From: CANKHA01 sp963731585 | Lineage (GTDB): Bacteria > Pseudomonadota > Alphaproteobacteria > Rhizobiales > Xanthobacteraceae | DNA: 64,000 bases | Direction: 5' to 3' | Assembly (NCBI GenBank): GCA_963731585.1 | Contig: CAVSWC010000010.1 | Location: 62,001-126,000 of the forward strand | In this document: in pieces, positions 25,512 to 36,622 of the stretch | Numbering within the stretch: position 1 is the first letter of the stretch | How the letters are laid out: the number at the start of each line of letters is the position of its first letter | Translations under genes and position numbers: made by a program | The notes under the pieces: generated by a model | The model's database searches: none | The model's input: the letters and a program-made list of their open reading frames with translations, nothing else | Told to the model about the DNA's origin: nothing

Positions 25512-26929
25512 CCTTCTCGCGTCAATTGACTTTGGCTTTGCGAAGAAATGATGTCGTCAGCCTTGACCCAACCCGGGCTGCCGACCGGAAAGCGGGTCTT
25601 GGCGCGGGTGGCAAGGTCGCGGGCGGTGCGCGCATCGCCGCGCATCACCGCCGCCAGAGCGGACGCGAGGTCGGCCTCCGCAAGATCACCCTTGCGGCCG
25701 AAGGCCATCGCCAGCTGGGTATAGGCGTCCGGGCTTTCCGGCTCCTTGCCGATCGCGCCGCGCAACAGCGCCACGGCTTCCTCGGCATCTTGTCTTCTCA
25801 TTGGAGGCGATCAGCGCCTGCGCCAGCATGATCTGGATCAGCGCCGGATTGGGCGCGATTTTCACCGCATGCCGCAGCGGCGCGATAGCTGCCGCCGGCT
25901 GACCGCTTTCCAGCAGCGCCTGACCCTTGAGCTCATGGAAATAAGGATTGTTCGGCTGCGCCTGGATCAGGCCGTCGATCTGGGTCAAGCGCGCCGCGCA
26001 GGTCCGAATGGCGATAGGCCGATATGGCGCGGGCATAGCGCGCCGCCAGGCTGGTGTCGCTGGCAGGATAGCGTCGCGCGACGGTGTCCGGCCGGTCGAT
26101 GAAGCCGGAGAGCTTGGCGCGCATCAGGTCATGGCGCAGTTGCAGATCGGCGGAGTCTTTCTTGTCCCAGAACGGGCTCGCCTTGGCGAGCTCGCTCCAG
26201 CGCGGCCACGCGCTCGGCCGGCATCGGATGCGACTGCATATATGGATCGGCGAAACGCGCCGCGAACAGCAACTGGTCGGCAAGCCGCTTGAAGGTGTCG
26301 TGCATGCCCTTGGCCGATTGGTTGGTGGCGTTGAGGAACTTCACCGCCCGCCCGGTCGGCCTGTTCTTCATGCGCGCGCAGATAGGCGAGCAAGGAACGG
26401 CGGATTATTTCCTGCGGCGCGGTCACGGCGGCCGCGCCGACATTCGCCGCATTGGTGCTGCCGCTTTGGGAAGCGGCCACCATCGCACCGATGCCCAGGA
26501 CCATGGCTATGATCGATTGGGTGGAGGCTGACCTCAACTGCTCGCGCAGTTTGGCGAGGTGACCGCCGGCGATATGCCCGGTCTCGTGCGCCAGAACGCC
26601 GATGACCTCGTTCGGCGTCGTCGCCTCGCTCAGCACCCCGGTATTGATGAAGATGCGGCGGCCGTCGGCGACAAAGGCGTTGAAGGCGCGTTCATTGATA
26701 ATGACGATGCGGATATTCTGCTGCGCCAGTCCGGCGGCGCGCAGGATCGGCGCGCTGTAGTCGCGCAATAGCTGCTCGATTTCGGCGTCGCGGATGAGCG
26801 GCAGGCTTTGTGCCTGCGCAGCCGCAGGCATTGCGGCGCAAGCGCGGCCACTGCTATTGCCGCGAGGCGGGAAGCTGGCGTCGTGCGCTGTCCCTTGCTA
26901 GGTCTTTCCGCCGGGCTCATCGCTTTCAT
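25512..26929 (-). CDS. M48-family TPR metalloprotease, BepA/YfgC-like (several frameshifts)
   Basis: Periplasmic zinc protease with a TPR tail, of the type that oversees outer-membrane protein assembly. Start at 26929. A signal segment SRLAAIAVAALAP is broken near 26838. Mature protein: SLPLIRDAEIEQLLRDYSAP, zinc motif VIGVLAHETGHIAGGHLAKL (HExxH), third ligand region RAHEEQADR. Frames must be switched near 26355, 26205, 26005 and 25800 to follow MHDTFKRLADQLLFAARFAD, DSADLQLRHDLMRAKLSGFI, then TPR helices QPNNPYFHELKGQALLESGQ and PDAYTQLAMAFGRKGDLAEA. The frame runs without a stop into the DsbA-like start, so the exact end (~25512) is uncertain. Confidence 0.85.
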
Positions 26930-27135
26930 GATCTCAAACTGTGCTGCAATGGCGCACGCTAGGGATGTGACACACAGCGGTCAACAGATGTTCCGGAAAA
27001 CGCTGAAATGCCAGGCAAATCGGCCTTAAACACTTCGCCGCGGCAGCTTTGCGTCGCTCGCAGGGAAGCGGCGGAATGCGGCAACAGCGGGGCGGTGCCC
27101 GCCCGCCATCGGCACTGCAATGAAGCCTCGGCGCC

Positions 27136-28325
27136 ATGCTTGAAAAGGCCAAACGGCTGATTTCGCCGTCGCTGCGCAGCGACGTGCCGCCCTTCATCGT
27201 CATGGACGTGATGGCGGCGGCGGCCCGCATCGAAGCCGCGGGCGGCCGCGTCATCCATATGGAGGTCGGGACAGCCGGCGGCGTCGGCGCCCTCGACCGC
27301 TCTGGCTGCGGCGCGCGCGGCCTTATCGGGCAGCTACCTCGGTTACACCGAGGCACTCGGCATCCCCGTCGCTGCGCCGGCGCATCGCGCGGCATTATGC
27401 CGAGCAATACGGCTTCTCGCGTCGATCCCGCGCGCATCATCGTGACCACCGGATCGTCAGGCGGATTCATCCTGTCGTTCCTGGCGCATGTTCGAGGCCG
27501 GCGATCGCATCGCGCTCGCCAATCCCGGCTATCCGCCGTACCGGCACATCCTGTCCGCGCTCGGCTGCGAACCGGTGCTGATCCAGACCTCGGCGGAGAC
27601 GCGCTGGGCGATCCATCCGATGCGCTGCTCGCCGAGCATCGGCGCAAGCCGCTCCAGGGCGTGCGTGATCGCGAGCCCGGCCAATCCGACCGGCACCATG
27701 ATGGAGTCCGCGGCGTTGCGCGCCCTGATCGAAGTGGCGGAGGCCGAGAGCATCCGCGTGATCTCCGATGAGATCTATCATGGGCTCGACTATGCCTTGC
27801 CGGCGGAAACCGCGGCGCGGCTTTCACCCGACACGCGTCGTGGTGAATTCCTTTTCGAAATATTTCTGCATGACCGGCTGGCGCGTCGGCTGGCTGGTGG
27901 CGCCGGAAGTTCTGGTACGCCCGATCGAGCGCCTGCAGCAGAACCTGGCGATCTCGGTACCGACGCTCTCGCAGATCGCGGCGGAAGCTGCCTTCGACGG
28001 CCGCGACGAAATGGAGGCCGTCAAACACGGCTACGAGGAGAACCGGCGCATCCTGCTGGAAGGTTTGCCGAAGATCGGGCTTGACCGATTTCTGCCGGTG
28101 GACGGCGCTTTCTATCTCTATGCCGACGTTTCGCGTTTCACCGGTGACAGCATCGACTTCGCCAAGCGCATGCTGGAGCAGGCGGGCGTCGCGGCGACGC
28201 CGGGGCTCGACTTCGATCCGCTGCATGGCAAGGAATTTTTGCGCTTCTCCTACGCCGGCTCCGCCGCCGATATGCGCGAGGCGGTGAGGAGGATCGGGGA
28301 ATGGTTAGCGAAGAAGAAGGGATGA
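27136..28325 (+). CDS. PLP-dependent class I/II aminotransferase (several frameshifts)
   Basis: Aspartate-aminotransferase fold. Start at 27136: MLEKAKRLISPSLRSDVPPF and RIEAAGGRVIHMEVG. Single extra bases near 27269 (a), 27372 (c), 27424 (c), 27487 (c), 27607, 27668 (c) and 27838 (c) break it. Restored parts include SGSYLGYTEALGIP, ARIIVTTGSSGGFILSFLAM, ASPANPTGTMM (Asn binding pyridine), ISDEIYHGLDY, and VVNSFSKYFCMTGWRVGWLV, whose Lys forms the Schiff base. About 395 residues. It overlaps the next gene by 4 bp (ATGA). Amino donor unknown. Confidence 0.85.
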
Positions 28326-29090
28326 CCGAGGCGAAGCTTCCGGTTTTCCGGACGGCATTCATCAGTTGGCGCGACGGCCTGGCGGCGCTCCGAAGCATGC
28401 CCGCGATGGCTGCTATTGTCTTCGTCGTGATGACCGTCGACACGGCAATGAACGAAGCGCTTCGGCAGGCTGCCACGGCCGAAACGATCCTGCCGTTGCA
28501 GCTCTTGCGGCTGTCGATTTCGATTTTTCTGCTGAGCTGTTTTCTCACGCCCGCCGCCATTGCCATCAACCGCTATGTTCAGCTCGGCGAGACCGCGCGG
28601 AGCTACCTTCTGGACATATCCAGTCCGCGCTTCCGCAGGTTGTTTTGCGCATACAGCGCGCTCATCAATCTGCTGGTGCTGCCCTCGCTGACGCTCGCGG
28701 GAGGAGACCACGGATATCTATATCGTCGGCGCGCTGGCCGTCCTTCGCAGTCATCGCGATATTCGTTCTCGTTTTCACCTGGATCCTGTTTCCCGCCATT
28801 GCGGTCGACGCGCCCGGAGCCAGTCTTGGCAACGCGGTGAGAGACACCCGTTTCTTTCGGGCGCTTGCCATTTCGTTTGTCACGTTCTTTCCGGCGCTCG
28901 TCGCCGGGTTGCTTATTGCAGGTCTTGTGGGAAGTGACACCGGTCGCTTCGAAGTTAGGCTGGCTCTTGTATGTCCTCGGCATCGCGAGCGGTGAGCAGC
29001 CTCGGCTTCGCCGCCTTGGCCGCGATGTCATCGCATCTCTATCGTGCCTGGGCGGTCCGGCTGCTACAGCCCGCAGATGGCGTCAGCTAG
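28322..29090 (+). CDS. Multi-spanning membrane protein, hypothetical (frameshifted in this read)
   Basis: Start at 28322 overlaps the aminotransferase stop (ATGA), suggesting translational coupling. Hydrophobic segments: MAAIVFVVMTVDTAM, LSISIFLLSCFLTPAAIAI, LINLLVLPSLTLA, FAVIAIFVLVFTWILFPAIA, ALAISFVTFFPALVAGLLIA, LGWLLYVLGIAS. Shifts near 28705, 28740, 28945 and 28993 must be crossed; the last one restores VSSLGFAALAAMSSHLYRAW and a TAG at 29090. About 255 residues with 5-6 spans. No family recognised. Confidence 0.65.
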
Positions 29091-29099
29091 CGTCGTAGG

Positions 29100-29126
29100 C
29101 CGGCGGCGCGGATTTCGCGCCGCCGG
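29100..29126. terminator. Bidirectional terminator hairpin between convergent genes
   Basis: CCGGCGGCGCG-GATTT-CGCGCCGCCGG, perfect 11-bp stem with 5-base loop, 9 bp after the membrane-protein stop. On the other strand it would lie inside the rne reading frame as read, but just after the rne stop if one surplus G is removed near 29145. Its position supports the corrected rne end. Confidence 0.7.
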
Positions 29127-29133
29127 ATTCCGG

Positions 29134-32053
29134 TTAGTCCTTCTCGCCCAAACATCCGCTTCGCCCACCAGCCGGTCTTGCGCGGCTTGGATGGATCGTC
29201 CGCGGAGTTCGGCGGCCGATGCAGGCGGCTCCGCCGCCGGTCGGGTCGGCTCCGCCCGCGGCGGGGGTGTGAAGCCCTGGCCGGAGCTGAAACTCGGCGC
29301 GGGTTCGCGAATGGTGGAGCGGCGCTTCGGCTGCGGGGGCTGCTGGGGCTGCTCGGCGGCGCAGCCGCCATCGGCTGCGCGGACGGCACAGGCGGCGCGG
29401 TCACGGCGGCAGGACCGCCGCGCTGATCTTCGCCGAAGGGTCCCATTTCCGGCACCTCCACGGACTCCATTTGCGGAGCGGGTGTCGCTGCGGCAATGTC
29501 GCCGTCCAGAATGTAAGGCTGGCGCACGCCGCTTTCCTGCTGCCGCGATCAACGGTGCCTTCGCGGTCGCGCCGGTTGCGGCGGCCGCCACGGCGTCCCC
29601 GCCGGCGGCGGCGAAGCTCGCCCTCGCGCGGCTTGCCGTTTTCGCCGGCCGGCGAACTGCGTTCAACCGATTCCTGCTCACCGTTGTCGGATACTTCCTC
29701 CTCAGCCGTTTCGCCCTCGATGGCCGGCTGCGGCTCGCCGCCTGCCGCCGCTTCGCGCGGCTCTCCGCTGCTGCGCCGCCCGCGCCGGCGCCGGCGCTTG
29801 CGGCGCGGGCTGCCGTCGTCGCCGCGGGCCGCCTCCGGCTGTGCTTCGCCGGCTTCAACCTCGCTTTCGTCCTCGATCGCTTCTTCGGATTCCTCGGGTT
29901 CGTCTTCGTCCTCGGCGAAGGGGATCAGCGCGACAGGCTGCGCAGCCAACAACGCCTTGGCCGCTTCCACCGTGTGCACCTGCTCGCCGCGGTCGATGGC
30001 GAAGGAAATCTGGCCGGTGATGCCGGGATCGGTGGTGATCGTCAGCGTGACGCGGAAGCGCTCCTCCAGGCTGCGCAGATGCGCGCGCTTGTGGTTGAGC
30101 ACGTAGATCGCAACTTCGGCGCGGGTGCGCACAATGAGATTATGCGTGGCGCTTTTGATCAGCGTCTCTTCGAGCGCGCGCAGCAGTTGCAGCGCCACCG
30201 AGGCGACCGAGCGCACGTGCCCGGTGCCGCCGCAGGCCGGGCATTTCTCCGTCGAACTTTCCAGCACGCTGGTGCGGATGCGCTGGCGCGACATTTCCAG
30301 CAGGCCGAAATGCGAAATGCCGCCGACCTGGATGCGCGCGCGGTCGTGCTTGAGGCATTCCTTCAGCTTGCGCTCGACCGCGCGGTTGTTGCGCTTCTCC
30401 TCCATGTCGATGAAGTCGATAACGATCAGTCCGGCGAGGTCGCGCATGCGCAACTGGCGCGCAACTTCTTCCGCCGCCTCGAGGTTGGTCTTCAGCGCGG
30501 TGTCTTCGATGTGGTGCTCGCGCGTCGCGCGGCCGGAATTGACGTCGATGGCGACCAGCGCCTCGGCCTGGTTGATCACGATGTAGCCGCCAGAGCGCAA
30601 TTGCACGGTGGGCGAGAACATGGCGTCGAGCTGGCTCTCGATGCCGTAGCGCGTGAACAGCGGTTGGACGTCCTTGTAGGGCTTCACGTTCTTCGCATGG
30701 CTCGGCATGAGCATGCGCATGAACTCTTTGGCGTCCTTGTAGGCTTCCTCGCCGCAGACGATGACCTCGTCGATCTCTTTGTTGTAGAGATCGCGGATCG
30801 AGCGCTTGACCAGCGAGCCTTCCTCGTAAGTGAGCTTCGGCGCGGTGGATTTCAGCGTCAGGTCGCGCACCGTCTCCCACATGCGCAATAGATATTCGAA
30901 ATCGCGCTTGACCTCGGTCTTGGTGCGGCTGGCGCCCGCGGTGCGCAGGATCACGCCCATGCCTTCCGGCACTTCCAGCTCCTGGGCGATTTCCTTCAGC
31001 CGCTTGCGGTCGGTGGAATCGGTGATCTTGCGGCTGATGCCGCCGCCGCGCGCGGTGTTCGGCATCAACACCGAATAGCGGCCGGCGAGAGAGAGATAGG
31101 TCGTGAGCGCCGCGCCCTTGGTGCCGCGCTCTTCCTTCACCACCTGCACCAGCATGACCTGCCGGCGCTTGATCACTTCTTGAATCTTGTACTGGCGGCG
31201 GCCGCGCGGCATGCGCTCCGGCACTTCCTCCAGGGCATCGGCGCCGCCGACGGATTCCACCGGCGGCTCTTCATGTTCCACTTCTTCGGCGCCATTGCCC
31301 GCATCGTCGTCGGAGGAAGTGACGCCGACGCGCTCGGTGTCGGCTTCCTGTTCCGATGCCTCCGCCTGCTGGATCATCCCGATCGGCTCGTCCGGCGTCA
31401 GTTCGGCGGCAGCCAGATCTTCACGCTCGGCCGTATCGGCAACCGGCTCGCTGCTGTCGGTTTCGGAGCTGTGTTCCGACTCCGCCTGCTGGATCATGCC
31501 GATCGGTTCTTCCGGAACGAGATCGGCGGCGGCAAGATGTTCCGGCGTCGATGGCGTCTGTCGCTGGGTCGGTATCCAGCTCGATGTCGGAAGGAGCCTC
31601 GCCGCGGAAAATATCCGTCACCGTCTCGCCCGAGGCCTGCGCATCCCCGGCCTGCGCGTCTTCGATCGGTTCGCTCTTGACGGTATCGTCCTGGCGCTGC
31701 GCGCCGCGATGGCGGCCCCGCCGCCGGCCAGCCCGGCTGTCGGCCTCGTCGTCAGCAGCGCGGGCGGCGCGCTCGTCTTCTTCGATCAGCGCCTGCCGGT
31801 CGGCGACCGGGATCTGATAATAGTCGGGATGAATTTCGGAGAAGGCCAGGAAGCCGTGGCGATTGCCGCCATAATCCACGAAGGCGGCCTGCAGCGAAGG
31901 CTCCACACGCGTCACCTTGGCAAGATAGATATTGCCGCGAATCTGTTTACGGGTGGCGGACTCGAAGTCGAATTCCTCGACGCGATTGCCGCGCAGAACT
32001 ACCACCCGGGTTTCTTCCGGATGGGTCGCGTCGATCAGCATTTTGTTGGCCAT
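29134..32053 (-). CDS. rne: Ribonuclease E (frameshifted in this read)
   Basis: Main endoribonuclease and degradosome scaffold. Start at 32053: MANKMLIDATHPEETRVVVL, S1 domain (IYLAKVTRVEPSLQAAFVDY, NRHGFLAFSEIHPDYY) with an acidic insert. Catalytic region: DVNSGRATREHHIEDTALKT and GLIVIDFIDMEEKRNNRAVE (Asp ligands), zinc-link EKCPACGGTGHVRS. The C-terminal half is Arg/Glu-rich (RRKRRRRRGRRSSGE), ending DDPSKPRKTGWWAKRMFG. Shifts lie near 31548, 29537, 29335 and 29205. Removing one G near 29145 gives MFGEKD and a TAA at 29134; uncorrected, the frame runs on to 29087. Total ~970 residues, normal for Rhizobiales. Confidence 0.92.
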
Positions 32054-32665
32054 TGATTTTTCTCATAGCGGCAACGCGGCTCGCCGGCGCCGTCGAACGC
32101 AACAGAGGCGAGGGGCGGCGCAAGGCGCGGGTTGCCTGATTTCTGGTTGAAATAATGAGGCGTGTGATCGGTGGCTGAAGCAGGCGCAAGCGCCGACGCG
32201 GCATGGCACGCAGGCGCGGAAGCACCGCGCTGGCGAGGGAGCCGGATCTTGAGGCGTATGTTGGCCATGACTTCGGGCCCGTAGCGACGGCAGCGCGAAC
32301 GCGGCCGTGGTTTCTATCGCTGAGGGCTGGCGGCGACACGCCGCCTCGCAGGGCTTACGCCGTGCGGACAATCCGGCTGTTCAACAAGGACATCGGCAAA
32401 GGACCAGAAAGCTGGCCCAGGGCGCCCACCGTATCGGCCTCGGCATGAGGACGATCCCGGAGCGGACGTGCCGGATGCCCGAACGCGGTACAACCGGAAC
32501 TTGGAACCGTCAGCACACCTTTCTTAAGGCCGCCGGTCGCCGATAGCAAGCATCGCTCGGCCAGACCAAAAAGCGGCCGCCGTAGGCGGTTACAGGGGCC
32601 CTTTTAAGTTCCAATTCACTGTACCCCGCTTATGGAGTAAGGAGAGACACGAAGGGCTGGATTCG
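32054..32665. other. 612-bp divergent intergenic region (rne / amiC)
   Basis: No gene is supported here. The region must contain the rne promoter and 5' leader and the amiC promoter. The part near amiC (32560-32645) ends GGAGTAAGGAGAGACACG, with a ribosome-site-like AAGGAG about 20 bases before the ATG. rne genes in other bacteria are autoregulated through long 5' leaders, so the rne-proximal half may be transcribed; I could not identify a defined RNA element. Confidence 0.45.
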
Positions 32666-34093
32666 ATGTCTGTCCGGGCGAAAAGCCTCATTCTGACTCT
32701 CGCCGGCGCGGCCATGCTTGCCGGCCTGCCCCTGGCGTTTCCGACCGGCTGGTTAACGCGCGCAGCCGCAGCCGGTTTTCCGGTCGCTACCGATTCCCGG
32801 ATCGGCGGGGATGAGAATCAGACCCGCTTCGTCGTCGATCTCAGCGCCAAGGTCGATCTGCGCGCCTTCACGCTCGGCCGATCCTTACCGTGTGGTCGTC
32901 GACCTGCCGCAGGTCACCTTCCAGCTCAAGCCGAAAGCCGGTGAAAGCGGACGTGGGCTGGTCACGGCCTTCCGCTTCGGCCTGGTGATGCAGGGCGGAT
33001 CGCGCATCGTGCTCGACCTGAAGAAACCGGTGCGGATCGACAAGGCTTTCATGCTCGATGCCGCCGAAGGCCAGCCGGCGCGCCTCGTGCGTCGATCTGA
33101 CGGCGATCGACCGCGAAACCTTCCTGCGCACCATCGCGCAGGAGAACCGTGCGCGCACCGCAGGCCCAGCAGAAGAAAAGCGATCAGGACGCCAGCAAGA
33201 ACGCCGGCGATCCGCGGCCGCTGATCGTGCTCGATCCCGGCCATGGCGGCATCGACAATGGCACCCATGCGCGCCAGCGGCGAGAACGAGAAGGCCATCG
33301 TGCTCGATTTCGCGCTGATCGCTGCGCGACAAGATCGAGAAAACCGGGCACGTACCGCGTGGTGATGACGCGCACGGACGACGTTTTCGTGCCGCTGGCG
33401 GAACGCGTGCGGATGGCGCGGCAGCGGCAGGCCGCGCTGTTCATTTCGATCCATGCCGATGCGCTCGGCCGCGGCGATGGCGACGCGCAGGGCGCCACCG
33501 TCTATACACTGTCGGAGACCGCATCGGATGCCGAAGCCGCGCGGCTGGCCGAGGCGGAGAACAAGGCGGACGTGATCGCCGGCGTCGACCTGTCGAGCGA
33601 GCCGGGCGACGTCGCCGACATCCTGATCGATCTTGCGCAGCGCGAGACCAAGACCTTCTCCAACTATTTCGCCCGCAACCTGGTGAGCGAGATCAAGACC
33701 GTGGCGCGCATGCACAAAAATCCGCTGAAATCGGCGGGCTTCCGGGTGCTGCGCGCGGCGGATGTGCCCTCGGTGCTGCTCGAGCTCGGCTATGTGTCGA
33801 ACCGGCAGGACCTCAAGCAGTTGACGTCGGAGGCCTGGCGGTCGCGCACGGCCGAGGCGATCGTTGCGGCGGTCGATGCCTATTTCAGCACCCGTATTGC
33901 CGGGGCGGGCGCGCCCCGGCCGGTCCATGAGAGCCGTTTGATGCGCTATCAGCCTCAGTTTAAACATAAAACGGCGCGAGTCATGCAGCTGCCGAAGCGA
34001 TCGAAACGCCCCGGGTCAGGCCGGGCAACCGTTAACGCGGGCAGGGGCTGCAGCGAAATGTCGTCGCCCGGGAATGGAATGGCTCGGCCATGA
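32666..34093 (+). CDS. amiC: N-acetylmuramoyl-L-alanine amidase with AMIN domain (frameshifted in this read)
   Basis: Cell-separation amidase of the AmiC type. Start at 32666 with signal segment MSVRAKSLILTLAGAAMLAG. AMIN domain: TRFVVDLSAKVDLRAFTL, then after a shift near 32885 YRVVVDLPQVTFQLKP and GGSRIVLDLKKPVRIDKAF. Amidase_3 domain: PLIVLDPGHGGIDNGT (first zinc His), glutamate region broken near 33275-33330, VVMTRTDDVFVPLAERVRMA, ALFISIHADALG (second His), and PSVLLELGYVSNRQD (catalytic Glu). More shifts lie near 33088 and 33158. The stop overlaps the mrcA ATG (ATGA) at 34090, so the two are likely coupled. Confidence 0.87.
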
Positions 34094-36593
34094 AGGCGCT
34101 ATTGCGGTTCTTTGGCTTTCTGTTCACGGCGGGGACGATCCTGTTCCTGGTTGGCGTCGCGGGCGCCGCCGGGCTGATGTGGCATTTCTCCAATGACCTG
34201 CCGGACTATTCCCAGCTGCAGGATTACGAGCCGCCGGTGATGACCCGGGTGCATGCGACCGACGGGTCGCTGGTCGCGGAATACGCCAACCAGCGCCGGC
34301 TCTACATTCCGATCCAGGCCGTGCCGAAGATGGTGATCAACGCCTTCCTCGCCGCCGAGGACAAGAATTTCTACGAGCACGGCGGCCTCGACTTCGCGGG
34401 CATCGCGCGCGCCGGCATCATCTACGTTCAGGACAAGCTCGCCGGCAGTCAACAGGCGCCCGCAGGGCGCCTCCACCATCACCCAGCAGGTGGCGAAGAA
34501 CTTCCTGCTGACCAACGAGGTGTCGCTCGAGCGCAAGATCAAGGAAGCGATGCTCGCGCTGAAGATGGAGCGCACTTACTCCAAGGACAAGATTCTCGAG
34601 CTCTATCTCAATGAAATCTATCTCGGGCTTGGCGCCTACGGCATCGCCGCCGCGTCGCTGATCTATTTCGACAAGTCGGTGCATGAGCTGACCGTGCAGG
34701 AAGCGGCCTATCTCGCCGCGCTGCCGAAGGCGCCGACCGATCTCAATCCCTATCGCCAGCGCGAACGGGCGATCGATCGGCGCAACTACGTGCTCGATCG
34801 GATGATCGAGATTGGATACATCAACGCGCGCGAAGGCGAAGCAGCCAAGAAGACGCCGCTCGACATCACCGCGCGGACCACCGGCGCGCATATCTTCGCC
34901 GCCGAATATTTCGCCGAGGAAGTGCGGCGCGAAATCTACGAGCGCTACGGCGCCAAGAAGCTTTACGAAGGCGGGCTGTCGGTCCGCACGACGCTCGATC
35001 CGAAGTTGCAGGTGTTGGCGCGCAAGGTGCTGATCGACGGCCTTGTGCATTTCGACGAGAACCAGGGCTGGCGCGGTCCGGTGCAGCAGATCGATCTTGC
35101 CGGCGACTGGGGAGTCACGCTGGCTGAGTCTGCGCTCGCTGACGGATATCGCGCCCTGGCGCATGGCGGTGGTGCTGGAAATCGGCGATCAGACGCGCGC
35201 GCATCGGCTTCCAGCCCGCGCGCGAGCCAAGTGGCGCGGTCTCGAAGGAGCGCCAGGTCGGCATCCTGCCGCTCGACGGCGTGCGCTGGGCGAAAGCCGC
35301 AGCCGGGCCGAACCGCGGGCGCGTGCCGGCAAAGGTTTCGCAGGTGCTGCAGTCCCGGTGACGTGATCTATGTCGATCCGCTCACCGAAAAAGACGGCAA
35401 GGTGCGGGAAGGGCTGTATCCGCCTGCGGCAGGTGCCGGAGATCTCCGGCGCCATCCTGGCGATGGATCCGCTGACCGGGCGCATCCTCGCCATGGTCGG
35501 CGGCTTCTCCTACGACCAGAGCCAATTCAACCGCGCCACCCAGGCGCTGCGCCAGCCGGGCTCGTCCTTCAAGCCGATCGTCTATGCCACCGCGCTCGAC
35601 AACGGCTACACGCCGTCGTCGGTAATGCTCGACGCGCCGTTGGAGATCGACCAGGGCCCGGGCCAAGAAACCTGGAAACCGGAAAATTACGAGGGCAAGT
35701 TCTACGGCCCTTCGACGCTGCGTTTCGGCATCGAGCGCTCGCGCAACGTCATGACGGTGCGGCTGGCGCAGGACATCGGCATGCCGCTGATCGCCGACTA
35801 TGCCAAGCGCTTCGGCGTCTATGACGACCTGCCGGCTTATCTGTCGTTTTCGCTCGGCGCGGGTGAGACCACTTTGCTGCGGATGGTCACCGCCTATTCG
35901 ATGTTCGATAACGGCGGCAAGCGCGTGAAGCCGACCCTGATCGACCGCATCCAGGATCGCTACGGCCACACCATTTTCCGTCACGACGAGCGCGAATGCC
36001 GTGGCTGCGACGCCGACAAATGGCGCGACCAGCCGGAGCCGACGTTGATCGACCGGCGTGAGCAGGTGCTCGATCCGATGACCGCCTACCAGATCACCTC
36101 GATGATGGAAGGCGCCGTGCAACGCGGCACCGGTACAGCCTTGCGCGAAGTCGGCAAGCCGATCGCCGGCAAGACCGGCACCACCAATGACGCCAAGGAT
36201 GTGTGGTTCATCGGCTTCTCGCCCGATCTCGCGGTCGGCGTCTATCTCGGCTACGACAAGCCGCGCTCGATCGGCAGCCGCGCCACCGGCGGCGGCTTGG
36301 CCGCGCCGATCGTGAAGGATTTCATGAAGGTCGCGCTCGCCAATAAGCCACCGGTGCCGTTCCGCGTGCCTTCCGGCATCAAGCTCGTCCGCGTCGATGC
36401 CCGCACCGGAACGCGCGTCGGGCCCGGGCGCCCCAGCCATTCTTGAAGGCTTCAAGCCCGGCACCGCGCCGCCCGACGGTTATGCTTATGCCGACTATGA
36501 AGGACGAGAACCCGCGGCGGCGGCGGCCGCGTCTGGTCGGTGTCGCCTGACGACGACCGCGCCATTCGCCGCGGGCCGGGCGGGCTCTACTAG
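34090..36593 (+). CDS. mrcA: Penicillin-binding protein 1A (frameshifted in this read)
   Basis: Bifunctional peptidoglycan synthase. N-terminal membrane anchor FFGFLFTAGTILFLVGVAGA. GT51 transglycosylase: FLAAEDKNFYEHGGLDF (~res 89-105), and after one extra G near 34460, GASTITQQVAKNFLLTNEVS and KILELYLNEIYLGLGAYGIA. Shifts near 35130-35430 affect the OB-like insert. Transpeptidase: PGSSFKPIVYATAL (SxxK), the SRN motif in ERSRNVMTV, and GKTGTTNDAKDVWF (KTG). Near 36425 and 36510 the frame shifts again; the corrected C-terminus is VWSVSPDDDRAIRRGPGGLY with TAG at 36593. About 833 residues. Confidence 0.9.
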
Positions 36594-36622
36594 CCGCCCG
36601 CAACCGCGCGATTACCCTCAGA

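Noticed and set aside
26934..28226. 430-codon minus-strand frame opposite the aminotransferase
   Set aside because: The plus strand carries the PLP motifs ASPANPTGT and SFSKYF; the minus frame has no recognisable domain.
29038..29090. Separate small gene in the frame ending after 29090 downstream of the membrane protein
   Set aside because: The continuation VSSLGFAALAAMSSHLYRAW is the frameshifted C-terminus of the membrane protein, not an independent gene.
29044..30891. 615-codon plus-strand frame opposite rne
   Set aside because: Antisense to RNase E catalytic and C-terminal coding sequence; low-complexity Arg/Ala composition.
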